Of a DNA stretch of 64,000 bases, positions 1-7,100 are shown in pieces. A program made the position numbers and the translations under genes. The notes under the pieces are model-generated. The model was not told where the DNA came from, ran no database searches, and was given only the letters and a program-made list of their open reading frames with translations. The number at the start of each line of letters is the position of its first letter. Position 1 is the stretch's first letter. This DNA is from Oceanobacillus limi (GTDB lineage Bacteria; Bacillota; Bacilli; Bacillales; Amphibacillaceae): positions 62,001 to 126,000 of the forward strand of contig NZ_FOHE01000006.1 of the NCBI RefSeq assembly GCF_900111445.1, in the 5' to 3' direction.

Positions 1-2
1 TA

Positions 3-587
3 ACACTAATATATGGACAAGGAAATCAGCTTACGTATGATGATTATCTAATTACATATCCAGCTGATTGGCCAAAGATGGAAGAGAGAGTACCAGAAGT
101 GTTGTTTCAATTAGATAAGACAATAACTGGAATAAAACGGATTGCACCTACGACCGTTGATACACTACCTTCAAATATTGTTTTTTCTAACTTCGGATTA
201 TCATCTTTTATGATTAAAGACCACCTTGTTTACAATACAGGATATCTTGAAGCAGTAAATTCGGAAATTTCCATGAAGGATTTACATAATAATTTGATAC
301 GTTTTATTGTGCCCCAAAAGGGTTCTAATTTACTTTTTGATGAATGGGTAACGATGTCAGGCGAGTATATTCGGGATATAACTAATGGGGGTACAAACAT
401 GTTTGGATTAAGTCCGAACTTTGGTTTTCTTTCTGAGGCAGAACATAATGTTGTCCTTACCATTTATAATAAATATAATCAATTAAATCTTGAGCAAAAG
501 CAACAATTTTTACGTGAATGGTATAGAAATATGAACGAAGATTGGACATGGGATCAGGTATTAGAATTAGTGGAGAGGGGGAGATAG
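3..587 (+). CDS. 3' part of an unknown gene upstream of an ABC transporter
   Basis: The frame is open from base 3 to the stop at 587, with no start or stop at the left edge, so the gene begins outside the window and only its last 194 codons are seen. An internal ATG at 78 should not be taken as the start. The visible part is soluble-looking, without a clear membrane segment, and I do not recognise a family. Only one base separates its stop from the TTG start of an ABC ATPase, so it is very probably co-transcribed with the transporter and may be its partner or substrate-related protein. Confidence 0.7.
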   Translation, partial: TLIYGQGNQLTYDDYLITYPADWPKMEERVPEVLFQLDKTITGIKRIAPTTVDTLPSNIVFSNFGLSSFMIKDHLVYNTGYLEAVNSEISMKDLHNNLIRFIVPQKGSNLLFDEWVTMSGEYIRDITNGGTNMFGLSPNFGFLSEAEHNVVLTIYNKYNQLNLEQKQQFLREWYRNMNEDWTWDQVLELVERGR

Positions 588-588
588 A

Positions 589-1455
589 TTGGAAGTGACA
601 ATACAAGGTTTATCCAAAGTAATCAAAAAACATCAAATATTATTCAATTTGAACCTTTCAATTTCTGGCATATATGGCTTGATTGGTCCTAATGGTGCTG
701 GGAAAACAACATTGATGAAAATATTAGCAGGTCTAACTAACTTTAACGTTGGAAGTGTATACTTGGGCGATAAATTGATAAGCACCTCCAGCTATGTTAA
801 GAGAACATCTCAAATTGGATATCTGCCTCAAGATTTTATGATTTACCCAGGGCTAAAAATGTATGAAGTACTAGAACACATCGCAATGTTACAAGGTAAC
901 CGTTCTGGATTCTCCTACAAAGAGGAGATTTTTAAAGTTGTGGAACAAGTGAATTTATCTGACCATCTATATAAGGAAATGAGAGAATTATCAGGAGGGA
1001 TGCGCAGGCGAGTTGGTATTGCACAACTCTTACTTCGAAAGCCTGCTATACTGCTTTTTGATGAACCAACTGCAGGATTAGATATTGAGGAACGTATAAG
1101 ATTTCGTAACCTTTTAAAACGGCTAGGGAAGTATCATACAGTGATTATTTCTTCCCATTTGGTAGAAGATATCGAATTTCTTTGCACCAAGATAGGTATT
1201 ATTAGGAACGGTAAGGTATTATTTGAGGGAAAACCAGATGAATTGAAGAAGAAAGCTTTACATAGCATTTATGAAATGGATGTTTCCCTCCAAGAGTTAG
1301 ATGATATTATTGCGACAAAAGAGGTTATACAAATACAAGAGGAATCATCAAAAATAGTGGTTAGAATATTATCCGATAAGCCAATAGGGAAACCGGCTAA
1401 TCCGAGATTAATTGATGGGTACCTTGCGCTTTTAAAAGAGGTTGGTAATGAGTAA
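589..1455 (+). CDS. ABC transporter ATP-binding protein
   Basis: A 288-residue nucleotide-binding protein. Walker A (GPNGAGKTT) lies near residues 33-41, the signature LSGGM near 134, and Walker B with the catalytic glutamate in LLFDEPTAGLD; the H-loop is SSHLVED. The start is a TTG preceded by a purine-rich GAGAGGGGGAG ribosome site inside the end of the previous gene. The C-terminal 90 residues after the ATPase core resemble the regulatory tail of CcmA/BcrA-type exporter ATPases. It overlaps the downstream membrane protein, so the pair forms an ABC-2 type exporter. Substrate unknown. Confidence 0.9.
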   Translation: MEVTIQGLSKVIKKHQILFNLNLSISGIYGLIGPNGAGKTTLMKILAGLTNFNVGSVYLGDKLISTSSYVKRTSQIGYLPQDFMIYPGLKMYEVLEHIAMLQGNRSGFSYKEEIFKVVEQVNLSDHLYKEMRELSGGMRRRVGIAQLLLRKPAILLFDEPTAGLDIEERIRFRNLLKRLGKYHTVIISSHLVEDIEFLCTKIGIIRNGKVLFEGKPDELKKKALHSIYEMDVSLQELDDIIATKEVIQIQEESSKIVVRILSDKPIGKPANPRLIDGYLALLKEVGNE

Positions 1456-2074
1456 ATTGATTCATTTATTCCTATTTGATATCAAATTGTTGCGTTATTT
1501 ATATAGTTTGCCATTTGTGGTCCATATATTATGTATGATACTTATCATAAACTTTGGGTCAAGCTCGGACTCCCCATTTACATCTTATACAATCGTACAG
1601 GGTATTGCTGTGCCAATAGCTGGTTGGCATCTGGTGTTTTTATATGCCAGCTTATATGATAATGGTGCAAAAGAAGCTTTAATAAATTATTATCGTAAGG
1701 TAATCATTATCGATATAGTACGTTACATGCTTTTGCATGCGATATTTATCTTATTATTAATTTTCTTGACCATAAAGATTAATGGCGTTGAATTTTTTAA
1801 TAGTGTCCTTAGTATCCATCTTCTTATCCTATTTGTATTTTATCAAATTGTTGGTATTGCTATTTTAAGTGCAACAAGAAGTTTAGAGATTTCACTAGGG
1901 ATTATTGCGACCTACACCTTTATGGAGGTAGTTACACAGGGAACGTTTATGCCATGGCCACATCTGTTCATATTTGAAGAACCAGTCATAAACATATGGT
2001 TGATTCTAACGTTTATTTCATTAGGAGTAGGAATTTTAGTATCCATCTATCAAATATGGAGAGAATTTAAGTAA
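1448..2074 (+). CDS. small ABC-2 type membrane permease
   Basis: A 208-residue hydrophobic protein with about six predicted membrane helices and no recognisable soluble domain. The ATG at 1448 overlaps the end of the ATPase gene by 8 bases; a TTG two codons earlier is also possible. Position and coupling make it the membrane half of the ABC transporter. It is shorter than classical ABC-2 permeases, so it might pair with another subunit, perhaps encoded to the left of the window. No sequence motif gives the substrate. Confidence 0.75.
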   Translation: MSKLIHLFLFDIKLLRYLYSLPFVVHILCMILIINFGSSSDSPFTSYTIVQGIAVPIAGWHLVFLYASLYDNGAKEALINYYRKVIIIDIVRYMLLHAIFILLLIFLTIKINGVEFFNSVLSIHLLILFVFYQIVGIAILSATRSLEISLGIIATYTFMEVVTQGTFMPWPHLFIFEEPVINIWLILTFISLGVGILVSIYQIWREFK

Positions 2075-2309
2075 GGTGTAAGGTTATATTGCGGCTTTTA
2101 AAAATGTATTTTCTACCAACCTTTGGACTAAAAGGTATTGATTTTGATGTTGTAACAATTAATATTTTTTATTGATTTAACAAGTGTTATACGGTTTATA
2201 ATCTGTTTTGTTAATATATTAACAATAAAATTTGGTTGTATTTACCCGATTTTGATAGTTAATTCTATAATAATATACTCTATATTATCTATTTTAATTT
2301 CCATGTTTG

Positions 2310-2490
2310 TGGTTTGGTGACACACACGCCGCGGTGCCACCTATTTATTCTGCAATTGGTGCAGAATCTCTTTAATCGTTAATTAGCTCGAAAGTCCAAT
2401 TCCAATATACCTTGATGCTTGTTTTCACCAACCACAAGCTCTCTAAAAATCAGTGGGTTATTGTACTACGCCTTTGTCATTGCTAATGAT
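2310..2490 (-). promoter_or_regulatory. orphan T-box leader (minus strand)
   Basis: On the minus strand 2343-2329 reads TAGGTGGCACCGCGG, an excellent match to the T-box core that contacts the uncharged tRNA acceptor end. About 85-160 bases upstream lie Stem I hallmarks in order: GGCGTAGTA, AGAGAG, and a GGTTGGTGAAAAC distal element. The 3' side of Stem I contains GGAATTGGACTTTCGAG, where TTC is the likely specifier (phenylalanine), a low-confidence reading. No aminoacyl-tRNA synthetase or amino acid gene follows toward lower coordinates; the next gene on that side is the permease on the opposite strand. The leader therefore appears stranded after loss of its gene. Confidence 0.75.
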
Positions 2491-2520
2491 ACTTTAGTTT
2501 TTATTATTATATATAGGTTT

Positions 2521-2715
2521 GTTTTAAACAATCCAACAGGAAACTTAGATTCTGAAACGGGGAGAAAAATTATTGGTTTATTAGAGGGAATTAATGCAAA
2601 TGATGGAGTTACAGTAGTGTTGATTACACATGATGAAGCCATTGCAGAAAGGACAAATCAACAGATTCAATTGTTAGATGGGAAGGTTAGGGAAGAAACA
2701 TTAAGTGAAGTGTAA
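2521..2715 (+). pseudogene. C-terminal fragment of a MacB/LolD-type ABC ATPase
   Basis: The frame encodes NPTGNLDS, an H-loop ITHDEAIAERT, and a C-terminus LLDGKVREE, exactly the last 60 or so residues of MacB/LolD/FtsE-like ATPases. The Walker A and signature regions are absent, and the Walker B aspartate-glutamate pair reads NN in place of DE. An apparent start further upstream falls inside the T-box leader on the other strand and has no ribosome site. This is a truncated remnant, not a functional gene. Confidence 0.85.
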
Positions 2716-3044
2716 CAATTTAAATCCTACTAAAGATGTAGTTGTTTAAGATGCCATTAAATATCTTAGGTGTGTAAGGTGAATGTGCTTTTACTTATAG
2801 ACTACAAAATATCGAGAAATATCATTTTTTGTCATAATAATTTTAGGAATTAAAGTTTATAAATTAATCGCAGGCTAACTGGTTGCAAGATTTCCGCTTC
2901 AAGACTTCGTTGGAAATCTAAGAATTGTAAGTTGGGGAGGGCCTTGTATCACATTTTTGAGGTGCTAACGACCTATCGTGGAAAGAGCGAAACCCCATTG
3001 AATGAAGTTCAACTTTATTTACACTCCAGAATAAAATTTATAAA
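2716..3044. other. unassigned intergenic stretch with possible gene remnant
   Basis: No complete gene is visible. A plus-strand frame is open from about 2941 to the stop at 3046-3048 and reads like a 35-residue coding scrap (YHIFEVLTTYRGKSETPLNE), without a start or ribosome site. I could not assign it to a family. A GATTTCC/GGAAATC hairpin lies just upstream. Consistent with the decay seen on both sides. Confidence 0.3.
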
Positions 3045-3079
3045 TTGACAGTATAATTTAATAATTTTTTACTATAATT

Positions 3080-3203
3080 AGAATAAGGTACCGAGTAGCA
3101 GGGACTACCCAACAACTAACTGCATAAAGAGCAGTTGACTAGCTTAATAAGTTTTGGCATAGAAGTAATCGCTAACCAGTGAATGAGCGATTACTTCTTT
3201 TTA
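3080..3203 (+). ncRNA. candidate antisense antitoxin RNA of a type I module
   Basis: The stretch is non-coding, structured and convergent with the small toxin gene, whose 3' end it overlaps. It contains a TAACTGC/GCAGTTG hairpin and ends in the 13-bp hairpin plus T-run at 3161-3203. TTGACA at 3045 and TATAAT at 3073 lie upstream but 22 bp apart, so the exact promoter is unsettled. The layout is that of RatA-type antitoxins that base-pair with the 3' end of their toxin mRNA. Ends are estimated. Confidence 0.5.
3161..3203 (+). terminator. hairpin terminator of the antitoxin RNA
   Basis: AGAAGTAATCGCT (3161-3173) pairs perfectly with AGCGATTACTTCT (3186-3198) over 13 bp and is followed by TTTTT on the plus strand. 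The right arm also contains the stop codon of the toxin gene on the minus strand, so the two transcripts share this sequence in antisense. Confidence 0.8.
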
Positions 3204-3316
3204 TTGATGTAGACGACAAAATTTATAAGTAATGTTAGTGTTGCTATTAGTGATAAACTAAATTGCGCTACTAAACTTAATGCTTCAAATACCGTTATAG
3301 AACCACATCCCTTCAT
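3191..3316 (-). CDS. small hydrophobic type I toxin (holin-like toxin family)
   Basis: A 41-residue protein: a short N-terminus, the motif ITVFEALSLVAQFS, one long membrane helix, and a C-terminal INKKK. This is the pattern of the putative holin-like/TxpA-related toxins of Firmicutes, which depolarise the cell membrane. The ATG at 3316 gives this length, but it has a poor ribosome site; AAGGGATGTGG sits just before the ATA codon where family members normally have ATG (M-T-V-F/Y-E). Either the upstream ATG is used or the canonical start has mutated to ATA. It is convergent with an antisense RNA. Confidence 0.7.
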   Translation of the reverse strand: MKGCGSITVFEALSLVAQFSLSLIATLTLLINFVVYINKKK

Positions 3317-3402
3317 AAGAACAGAGCTAGCCACCGCTCACTTCACTACACCTATTTAGTTGTTAAAATTATTTTGCCATTTCAATAAATTAATAAAAGC
3401 TC

Positions 3403-3437
3403 AAGCAGAACAAACGATCTTTTTTGTTTCTGCTTTT
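3403..3437. terminator. bidirectional terminator-like hairpin
   Basis: AAGCAGAA-CAAA pairs with TTTG-TTTCTGCTT with one bulge; TTTT follows on the plus strand and GAGCTTTT on the minus strand. It lies between the toxin promoter region and the decayed end of the NERD gene, which it may once have terminated. Confidence 0.45.
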
Positions 3438-3589
3438 AACTCTCTTTTCATTCACTAAAAGCTTAATAATAGTAATTATAAATAAATGGAGCGCTGGCAC
3501 TGTTAAAAATGGTTTCATCGTGTTGATGAAGGACAGAAATAAGAGCCGGAACCACAGAAACTTCCTTCATTATAAAGATGAAGACAGTT

Positions 3590-3702
3590 GCATGTCCGCA
3601 TTTTTGACCGATACAATTCCTTTTTCCCATTTCTACGGAAAAAGAGTGGCATTTTGGACAGATGACTCCTTTTCTTAGTTGATCATAATTGTAAGAAGGT
3701 TT
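3590..3702 (-). pseudogene. out-of-gene zinc-finger tail of the NERD protein
   Basis: Directly after the TAA at 3705-3703 the same minus-strand frame continues as coding-like sequence with a Cys-rich motif (GVICPKCHSFSVEMGKK) and then reaches a probable frameshift near 3600, where shifting one base gives KCGH. NERD proteins often carry a C-terminal CxxC...CxxC zinc ribbon, so this is most simply the lost end of the gene upstream. Any plus-strand frame here is incidental. Confidence 0.6.
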
Positions 3703-4308
3703 TTATGAATAAGGAGAGTCTGTTATATGCAATGATACTAACTTGTCTGCTAGATGTTGATTATTTTTTGTCATTTTTGAAGATGTGGTATTAAGTTTGG
3801 CCATATAACGATTGATTTGAGTGGGAAAGATGAAAGGAATATTTAGAGGTGCCTGGTACAACATGAATTGGGGATTGATGAATACAACAGAAGCTTCGAT
3901 AGGGAGCTTGTACCCGAGGTTGAGGAGTATTTGACGTAATAAGGATTCACTTCTGCTCAGTTGGTTAAGCGGATTAAGTATTTCTGTTTCTGGCTTTTTA
4001 TAAAGCTTATCTGAATGGTAAAAATAATCACCTTCATAGTTCTTTACTTCGAAAAAGTAGATCTTTTCTGCAGTAATAATTAGGGAGTCAATTTGAAAGG
4101 TTGTATGGTTTGTTTCTAATAATAAGTCATTTAAAATGAAACAATCACACTGGAATTTACTTGCTAATTTATCAAATTGTATCTCTCCTTCATATCCCTT
4201 TTTTAAATTGAAATAGTGCTGCTTATCTTTACCTGATAAGTTCATTCTGTTATACAAAACTTCAAGAATTATTAATTCATTCGACTTTGTCCGAGCTTTA
4301 TAAGCCAT
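3703..4308 (-). CDS. NERD-domain protein, probably truncated
   Basis: A 201-residue protein with the nuclease-related (NERD) core: GYEGEIQFD near residue 38, FQIDSLIIT with the conserved aspartate near 91, and FFEVKNYEGDY near 105, the putative catalytic E-x-K. The start ATG at 4308 follows AAAGGATGTGAAGT. The sequence after the stop still encodes a zinc-finger-like tail in the same frame, so this reading frame appears to be the front of a longer gene interrupted by a nonsense change. Whether the short protein is stable or active is unknown. Confidence 0.75.
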   Translation of the reverse strand: MAYKARTKSNELIILEVLYNRMNLSGKDKQHYFNLKKGYEGEIQFDKLASKFQCDCFILNDLLLETNHTTFQIDSLIITAEKIYFFEVKNYEGDYFYHSDKLYKKPETEILNPLNQLSRSESLLRQILLNLGYKLPIEASVVFINPQFMLYQAPLNIPFIFPTQINRYMAKLNTTSSKMTKNNQHLADKLVSLHITDSPYS

Positions 4309-4485
4309 ACTTCACATCCTTTATTCGAAATATTAACTCTACTATAGTCGAATTTTTTAAAAGATTAAAAATAGGTAAGATTAATGAAATGAACGATTAA
4401 CTGTTAATTTCATTAAACTTGAACAATATACTAAGAGAAAGTAAACTAAAATTATCAATAATGTTCCAAAAGAAGAGGTGTGCCA

Positions 4486-4779
4486 ATGGGTTTACATGTT
4501 AAGGAAGAAGCAGCAAATTGGTTTATAGAAGAAATGGATTTGGAGCAAGGAGATTTTGTACAGTTTTTTCTTAAGATATACGGTGGAATTCCAACAATCT
4601 ATCCAAATTATTTTCTAGGAATGTCCTATGGTAAACATGGAGATATTCATGTGAAGGATGAAGTGGAAGGAATAACTTTTTACTTAAATGAAGAAGATTC
4701 CTGGATTCTAGAGGAATATGATTTAGAAGTTGTAAAATTCGAAGAAGAAGAAGTTGAATTTAAGTTTAATGAGCGTTAA
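4486..4779 (+). CDS. HesB/IscA-like fold protein
   Basis: A 97-residue acidic protein of the HesB/YneR-like group (GLHVKEEAANWF at the N-terminus, then alternating beta-strand segments). The ribosome site AGAGGTG overlaps a GTG at 4480, so the ATG at 4486 is preferred. The cysteines that bind iron-sulfur clusters in true A-type carriers are absent (no Cys at all), so it probably shares the fold but not cluster assembly. It is monocistronic, with a terminator directly after the stop. Function unknown. Confidence 0.8.
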   Translation: MGLHVKEEAANWFIEEMDLEQGDFVQFFLKIYGGIPTIYPNYFLGMSYGKHGDIHVKDEVEGITFYLNEEDSWILEEYDLEVVKFEEEEVEFKFNER

Positions 4780-4786
4780 TAAGGAG

Positions 4787-4819
4787 ACCGTCTGTGATGA
4801 TAATTACGGGCGGTTTTTC
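4787..4819 (+). terminator. terminator of the HesB-like gene
   Basis: ACCGTCTGT pairs with ACGGGCGGT, using G-U pairs, followed by TTTTT. Confidence 0.7.
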
Positions 4820-5001
4820 ACTTGAATAACGGCACACATCATTCTATCAATCTAACAAAATAACTAAAAAAACGACAAATTCTATCATTTTCCATTTAAC
4901 TATTCTCATCTGTGCTTTATAATAGATTAAAAGAGCTTGCTGAAGGTTTGTCTAGTAACTTTTGGTATCTTATAATTCTGAGAATAGGAGATTGATAAAG
5001 T

Positions 5002-6228
5002 ATGAAATCCAAAAAAGTAAAAATAATATCCTTCGTTAGTTTTCTCCTAATTGTTCTAACTCTCCCCTTTGTAATCCCATCCAAAAGTAGCGGGGAAGAA
5101 GAGGTTGTTGGTAAAGAGCACATCGAGCGACAAACTAGTATTCAGCCGATTGACGCTGATCAAAAACATAATCGATTTGTGTTTGATTCGGGGTATGACT
5201 TTGAATATCCAGATGCTGTAAGAGGAATTTATGTTACTGGACATTCTGCTGGTGGCAGCCGTTTTGGATCGTTATTGGACTTAGTAGAAACGACAGACTT
5301 AAATGCGATGGTAGTCGATATTAAAGATGATCATGGGTATTTAACTTTTGAACCAGAAGAAGGTTCGCCTTATGAAGAAATTGGTCAAAAATACATTCAT
5401 AATCCAAAAGAAATGATGCAAGAGCTAGAAGAAAAAGAAGTGTATCCAATCGCGCGTGTTGTCGTGTTTAAAGATACAGCACTTGCGAAAAAGAGACCAG
5501 ACTTATCGTTTACAGATGATGGAGAAGTATGGATTAATGGTCGTGGGGAAGCATTTGTCAGTCCCTTTCAAAAGGAAGTATGGGAATATAATGTAGAGAT
5601 AGCTAAGATGGCAGCGGAAATGGGATTCCAAGAAATTCAATTTGATTATGTTCGTTTCCCAGAAGGGTTTGAGCGTAGAGATGATGAATTGGGATATTCA
5701 TTAGGTGATTATGAGAATTCGGACTTAGATAACATAAAGCGCCGTGTTGAGGCAGTTACGGATTTTGTGGAATATGCAAAAAAAGAGTTAGAAGTATATG
5801 ATGTTGATGTCTCTGTCGACATTTTTGGGTATGCTGCAACGTTAGAAGAAACACCGGGCATTGGTCAAAATTTCTCAAAAATATCTTCAAATGTTGACGT
5901 AATCTCATCGATGATCTATCCAAGTCACTGGACGAATAATTATTTTGGGATACCAATTCCAGATAAAGAACCTTATCGTTTAGTAGATGAATATGCTCAA
6001 GTTGAAAATGAAGTACTTGGTGCGTTAGATAACCCACCGGTTTCCCGTCCGTGGATTCAAGATTTTGAAGCCCCTTGGATATATAGTGGTACAGGGATAT
6101 CTACTCAACAATATGGTAAAAAAGAGGTTGAAGCACAAATTAGAGCGCTTCAAGATAATGGAATAAATGAATACTTAATTTGGAATGCGGGTAATTCATA
6201 TAGCGATAATGTTGATTATACGCCATAA
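5002..6228 (+). CDS. secreted glycosidase-like (DUF4015) protein
   Basis: A 408-residue protein with a lysine-rich N-terminus and one hydrophobic segment at about residues 8-27, fitting a signal peptide or anchor. The rest is a TIM-barrel-like putative glycoside hydrolase: AVRGIYVTGHSAGG, AMVVDIKDDHG, EIQFDYVRFPEG with acidic residues on strand ends, and DVISSMIYPSHW. The length fits the family of roughly 400 residues. The natural substrate is not known; a cell-wall or extracellular polysaccharide is likely. AGGAG precedes the ATG at normal distance. A terminator follows; it appears monocistronic. Confidence 0.8.
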   Translation: MKSKKVKIISFVSFLLIVLTLPFVIPSKSSGEEEVVGKEHIERQTSIQPIDADQKHNRFVFDSGYDFEYPDAVRGIYVTGHSAGGSRFGSLLDLVETTDLNAMVVDIKDDHGYLTFEPEEGSPYEEIGQKYIHNPKEMMQELEEKEVYPIARVVVFKDTALAKKRPDLSFTDDGEVWINGRGEAFVSPFQKEVWEYNVEIAKMAAEMGFQEIQFDYVRFPEGFERRDDELGYSLGDYENSDLDNIKRRVEAVTDFVEYAKKELEVYDVDVSVDIFGYAATLEETPGIGQNFSKISSNVDVISSMIYPSHWTNNYFGIPIPDKEPYRLVDEYAQVENEVLGALDNPPVSRPWIQDFEAPWIYSGTGISTQQYGKKEVEAQIRALQDNGINEYLIWNAGNSYSDNVDYTP

Positions 6229-6241
6229 TTGCTGAAAAAAG

Positions 6242-6271
6242 CGGAACTTATTCTATGAGTTCCGTTTTTTT
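6242..6271 (+). terminator. terminator of the glycosidase-like gene
   Basis: CGGAACT pairs with AGTTCCG, followed by seven T. Confidence 0.85.
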
Positions 6272-6436
6272 ACGGTATCCTAAGAATACGTTTACAATAC
6301 ATATAAAAAGGCAATTTAACAAAAAATACGCAATGACTTATAATAAGACAGGATGATCAAAAATGAAAGCACCTAGAAACGAGGTTTGATTCAGCTCGAC
6401 TGGTGCTCGCTGGATTAATAACAAAGGAGTAGATCA

Positions 6437-7033
6437 ATGAAAAACTGGTATGAAAAATTAAATGAATATTTTCCAGTAGAAGAAATGAAATCACAAGAAC
6501 ACATGGAACTCCTACTAAAGGAAAAAGGTGACGTATATCATAAAGACGAAAGTCCGATGCATGTAATGATGTACGCTGAGTTCGACACGTTTATTTTTAT
6601 TGATTATGTTTGGGTTTCTTCAAAAGCAAGAGGACAAGGTATAGGTCACAAACTAATTGAAAAGCTTAAAGAAAGAAAAAAACCAATCATTCTTGAAGTA
6701 GAGCCTGTTGATTATGAGGATTCCGACACGGAAAAAAGATTACATTTTTACAAAAGAGAAGGTTTTACCCACGCGCAATCCATCGGTTATAACCGCCGCT
6801 CATTAGCTACAAATGAAGAAAATCCAATGGAAATATTATATTGGTCACCGAATGATGAATCAGAAGAAATGATTTATGAACAGATGAAAAAGTTATATGA
6901 GAATATTCACACGTATAAAGATGAAGAATTATATGGTCAGTCTTATCAACCGGTTGATGAGGTTTTAACGTATGATGAAGAACGTGAATCCGATAATATA
7001 TTAGAAAATTTAGGTGCAACCAAAAATATGTAA
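6437..7033 (+). CDS. yjbC: GNAT acetyltransferase YjbC
   Basis: A 198-residue GNAT protein. The acetyl-CoA loop region reads VSSKARGQGIGHKLIEKL near residue 65, and GYNRRSLATNEENPMEILYWSP and YGQSYQPVDEVLTY are strongly conserved with B. subtilis YjbC. In B. subtilis yjbC lies directly before spxA and shares its stress-induced transcript; here a terminator and the glnK-amt genes separate the two. The acceptor substrate is not established. A good AAAGGAG ribosome site precedes the ATG. Confidence 0.85.
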   Translation: MKNWYEKLNEYFPVEEMKSQEHMELLLKEKGDVYHKDESPMHVMMYAEFDTFIFIDYVWVSSKARGQGIGHKLIEKLKERKKPIILEVEPVDYEDSDTEKRLHFYKREGFTHAQSIGYNRRSLATNEENPMEILYWSPNDESEEMIYEQMKKLYENIHTYKDEELYGQSYQPVDEVLTYDEERESDNILENLGATKNM

Positions 7034-7040
7034 GCTATAA

Positions 7041-7069
7041 AAAACGAAGCCCTAGTGGCTTCGTTTTTG
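7041..7069. terminator. bidirectional terminator between yjbC and amt
   Basis: AAAACGAAGCC pairs with GGCTTCGTTTT, with T-runs in both directions, serving the convergent yjbC and amt genes. Confidence 0.85.
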
Positions 7070-7100
7070 TTTACATATAAATGGGCGCTTTCGTTTTTGT

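Noticed and set aside
2419-2715. Complete 98-residue ABC protein
   Set aside because: Only the C-terminal 60 residues are ATPase-like; the front overlaps the T-box leader on the other strand and has no start signals.
2716-3044. Short plus-strand frame ending at 3048 as a gene
   Set aside because: About 35 residues, no start codon with a ribosome site, and no family match; kept only as a possible remnant.
3424-3678. Plus-strand 84-residue frame
   Set aside because: It lies antisense to the decayed tail of the NERD gene, has no ribosome site, and begins inside a terminator-like hairpin.
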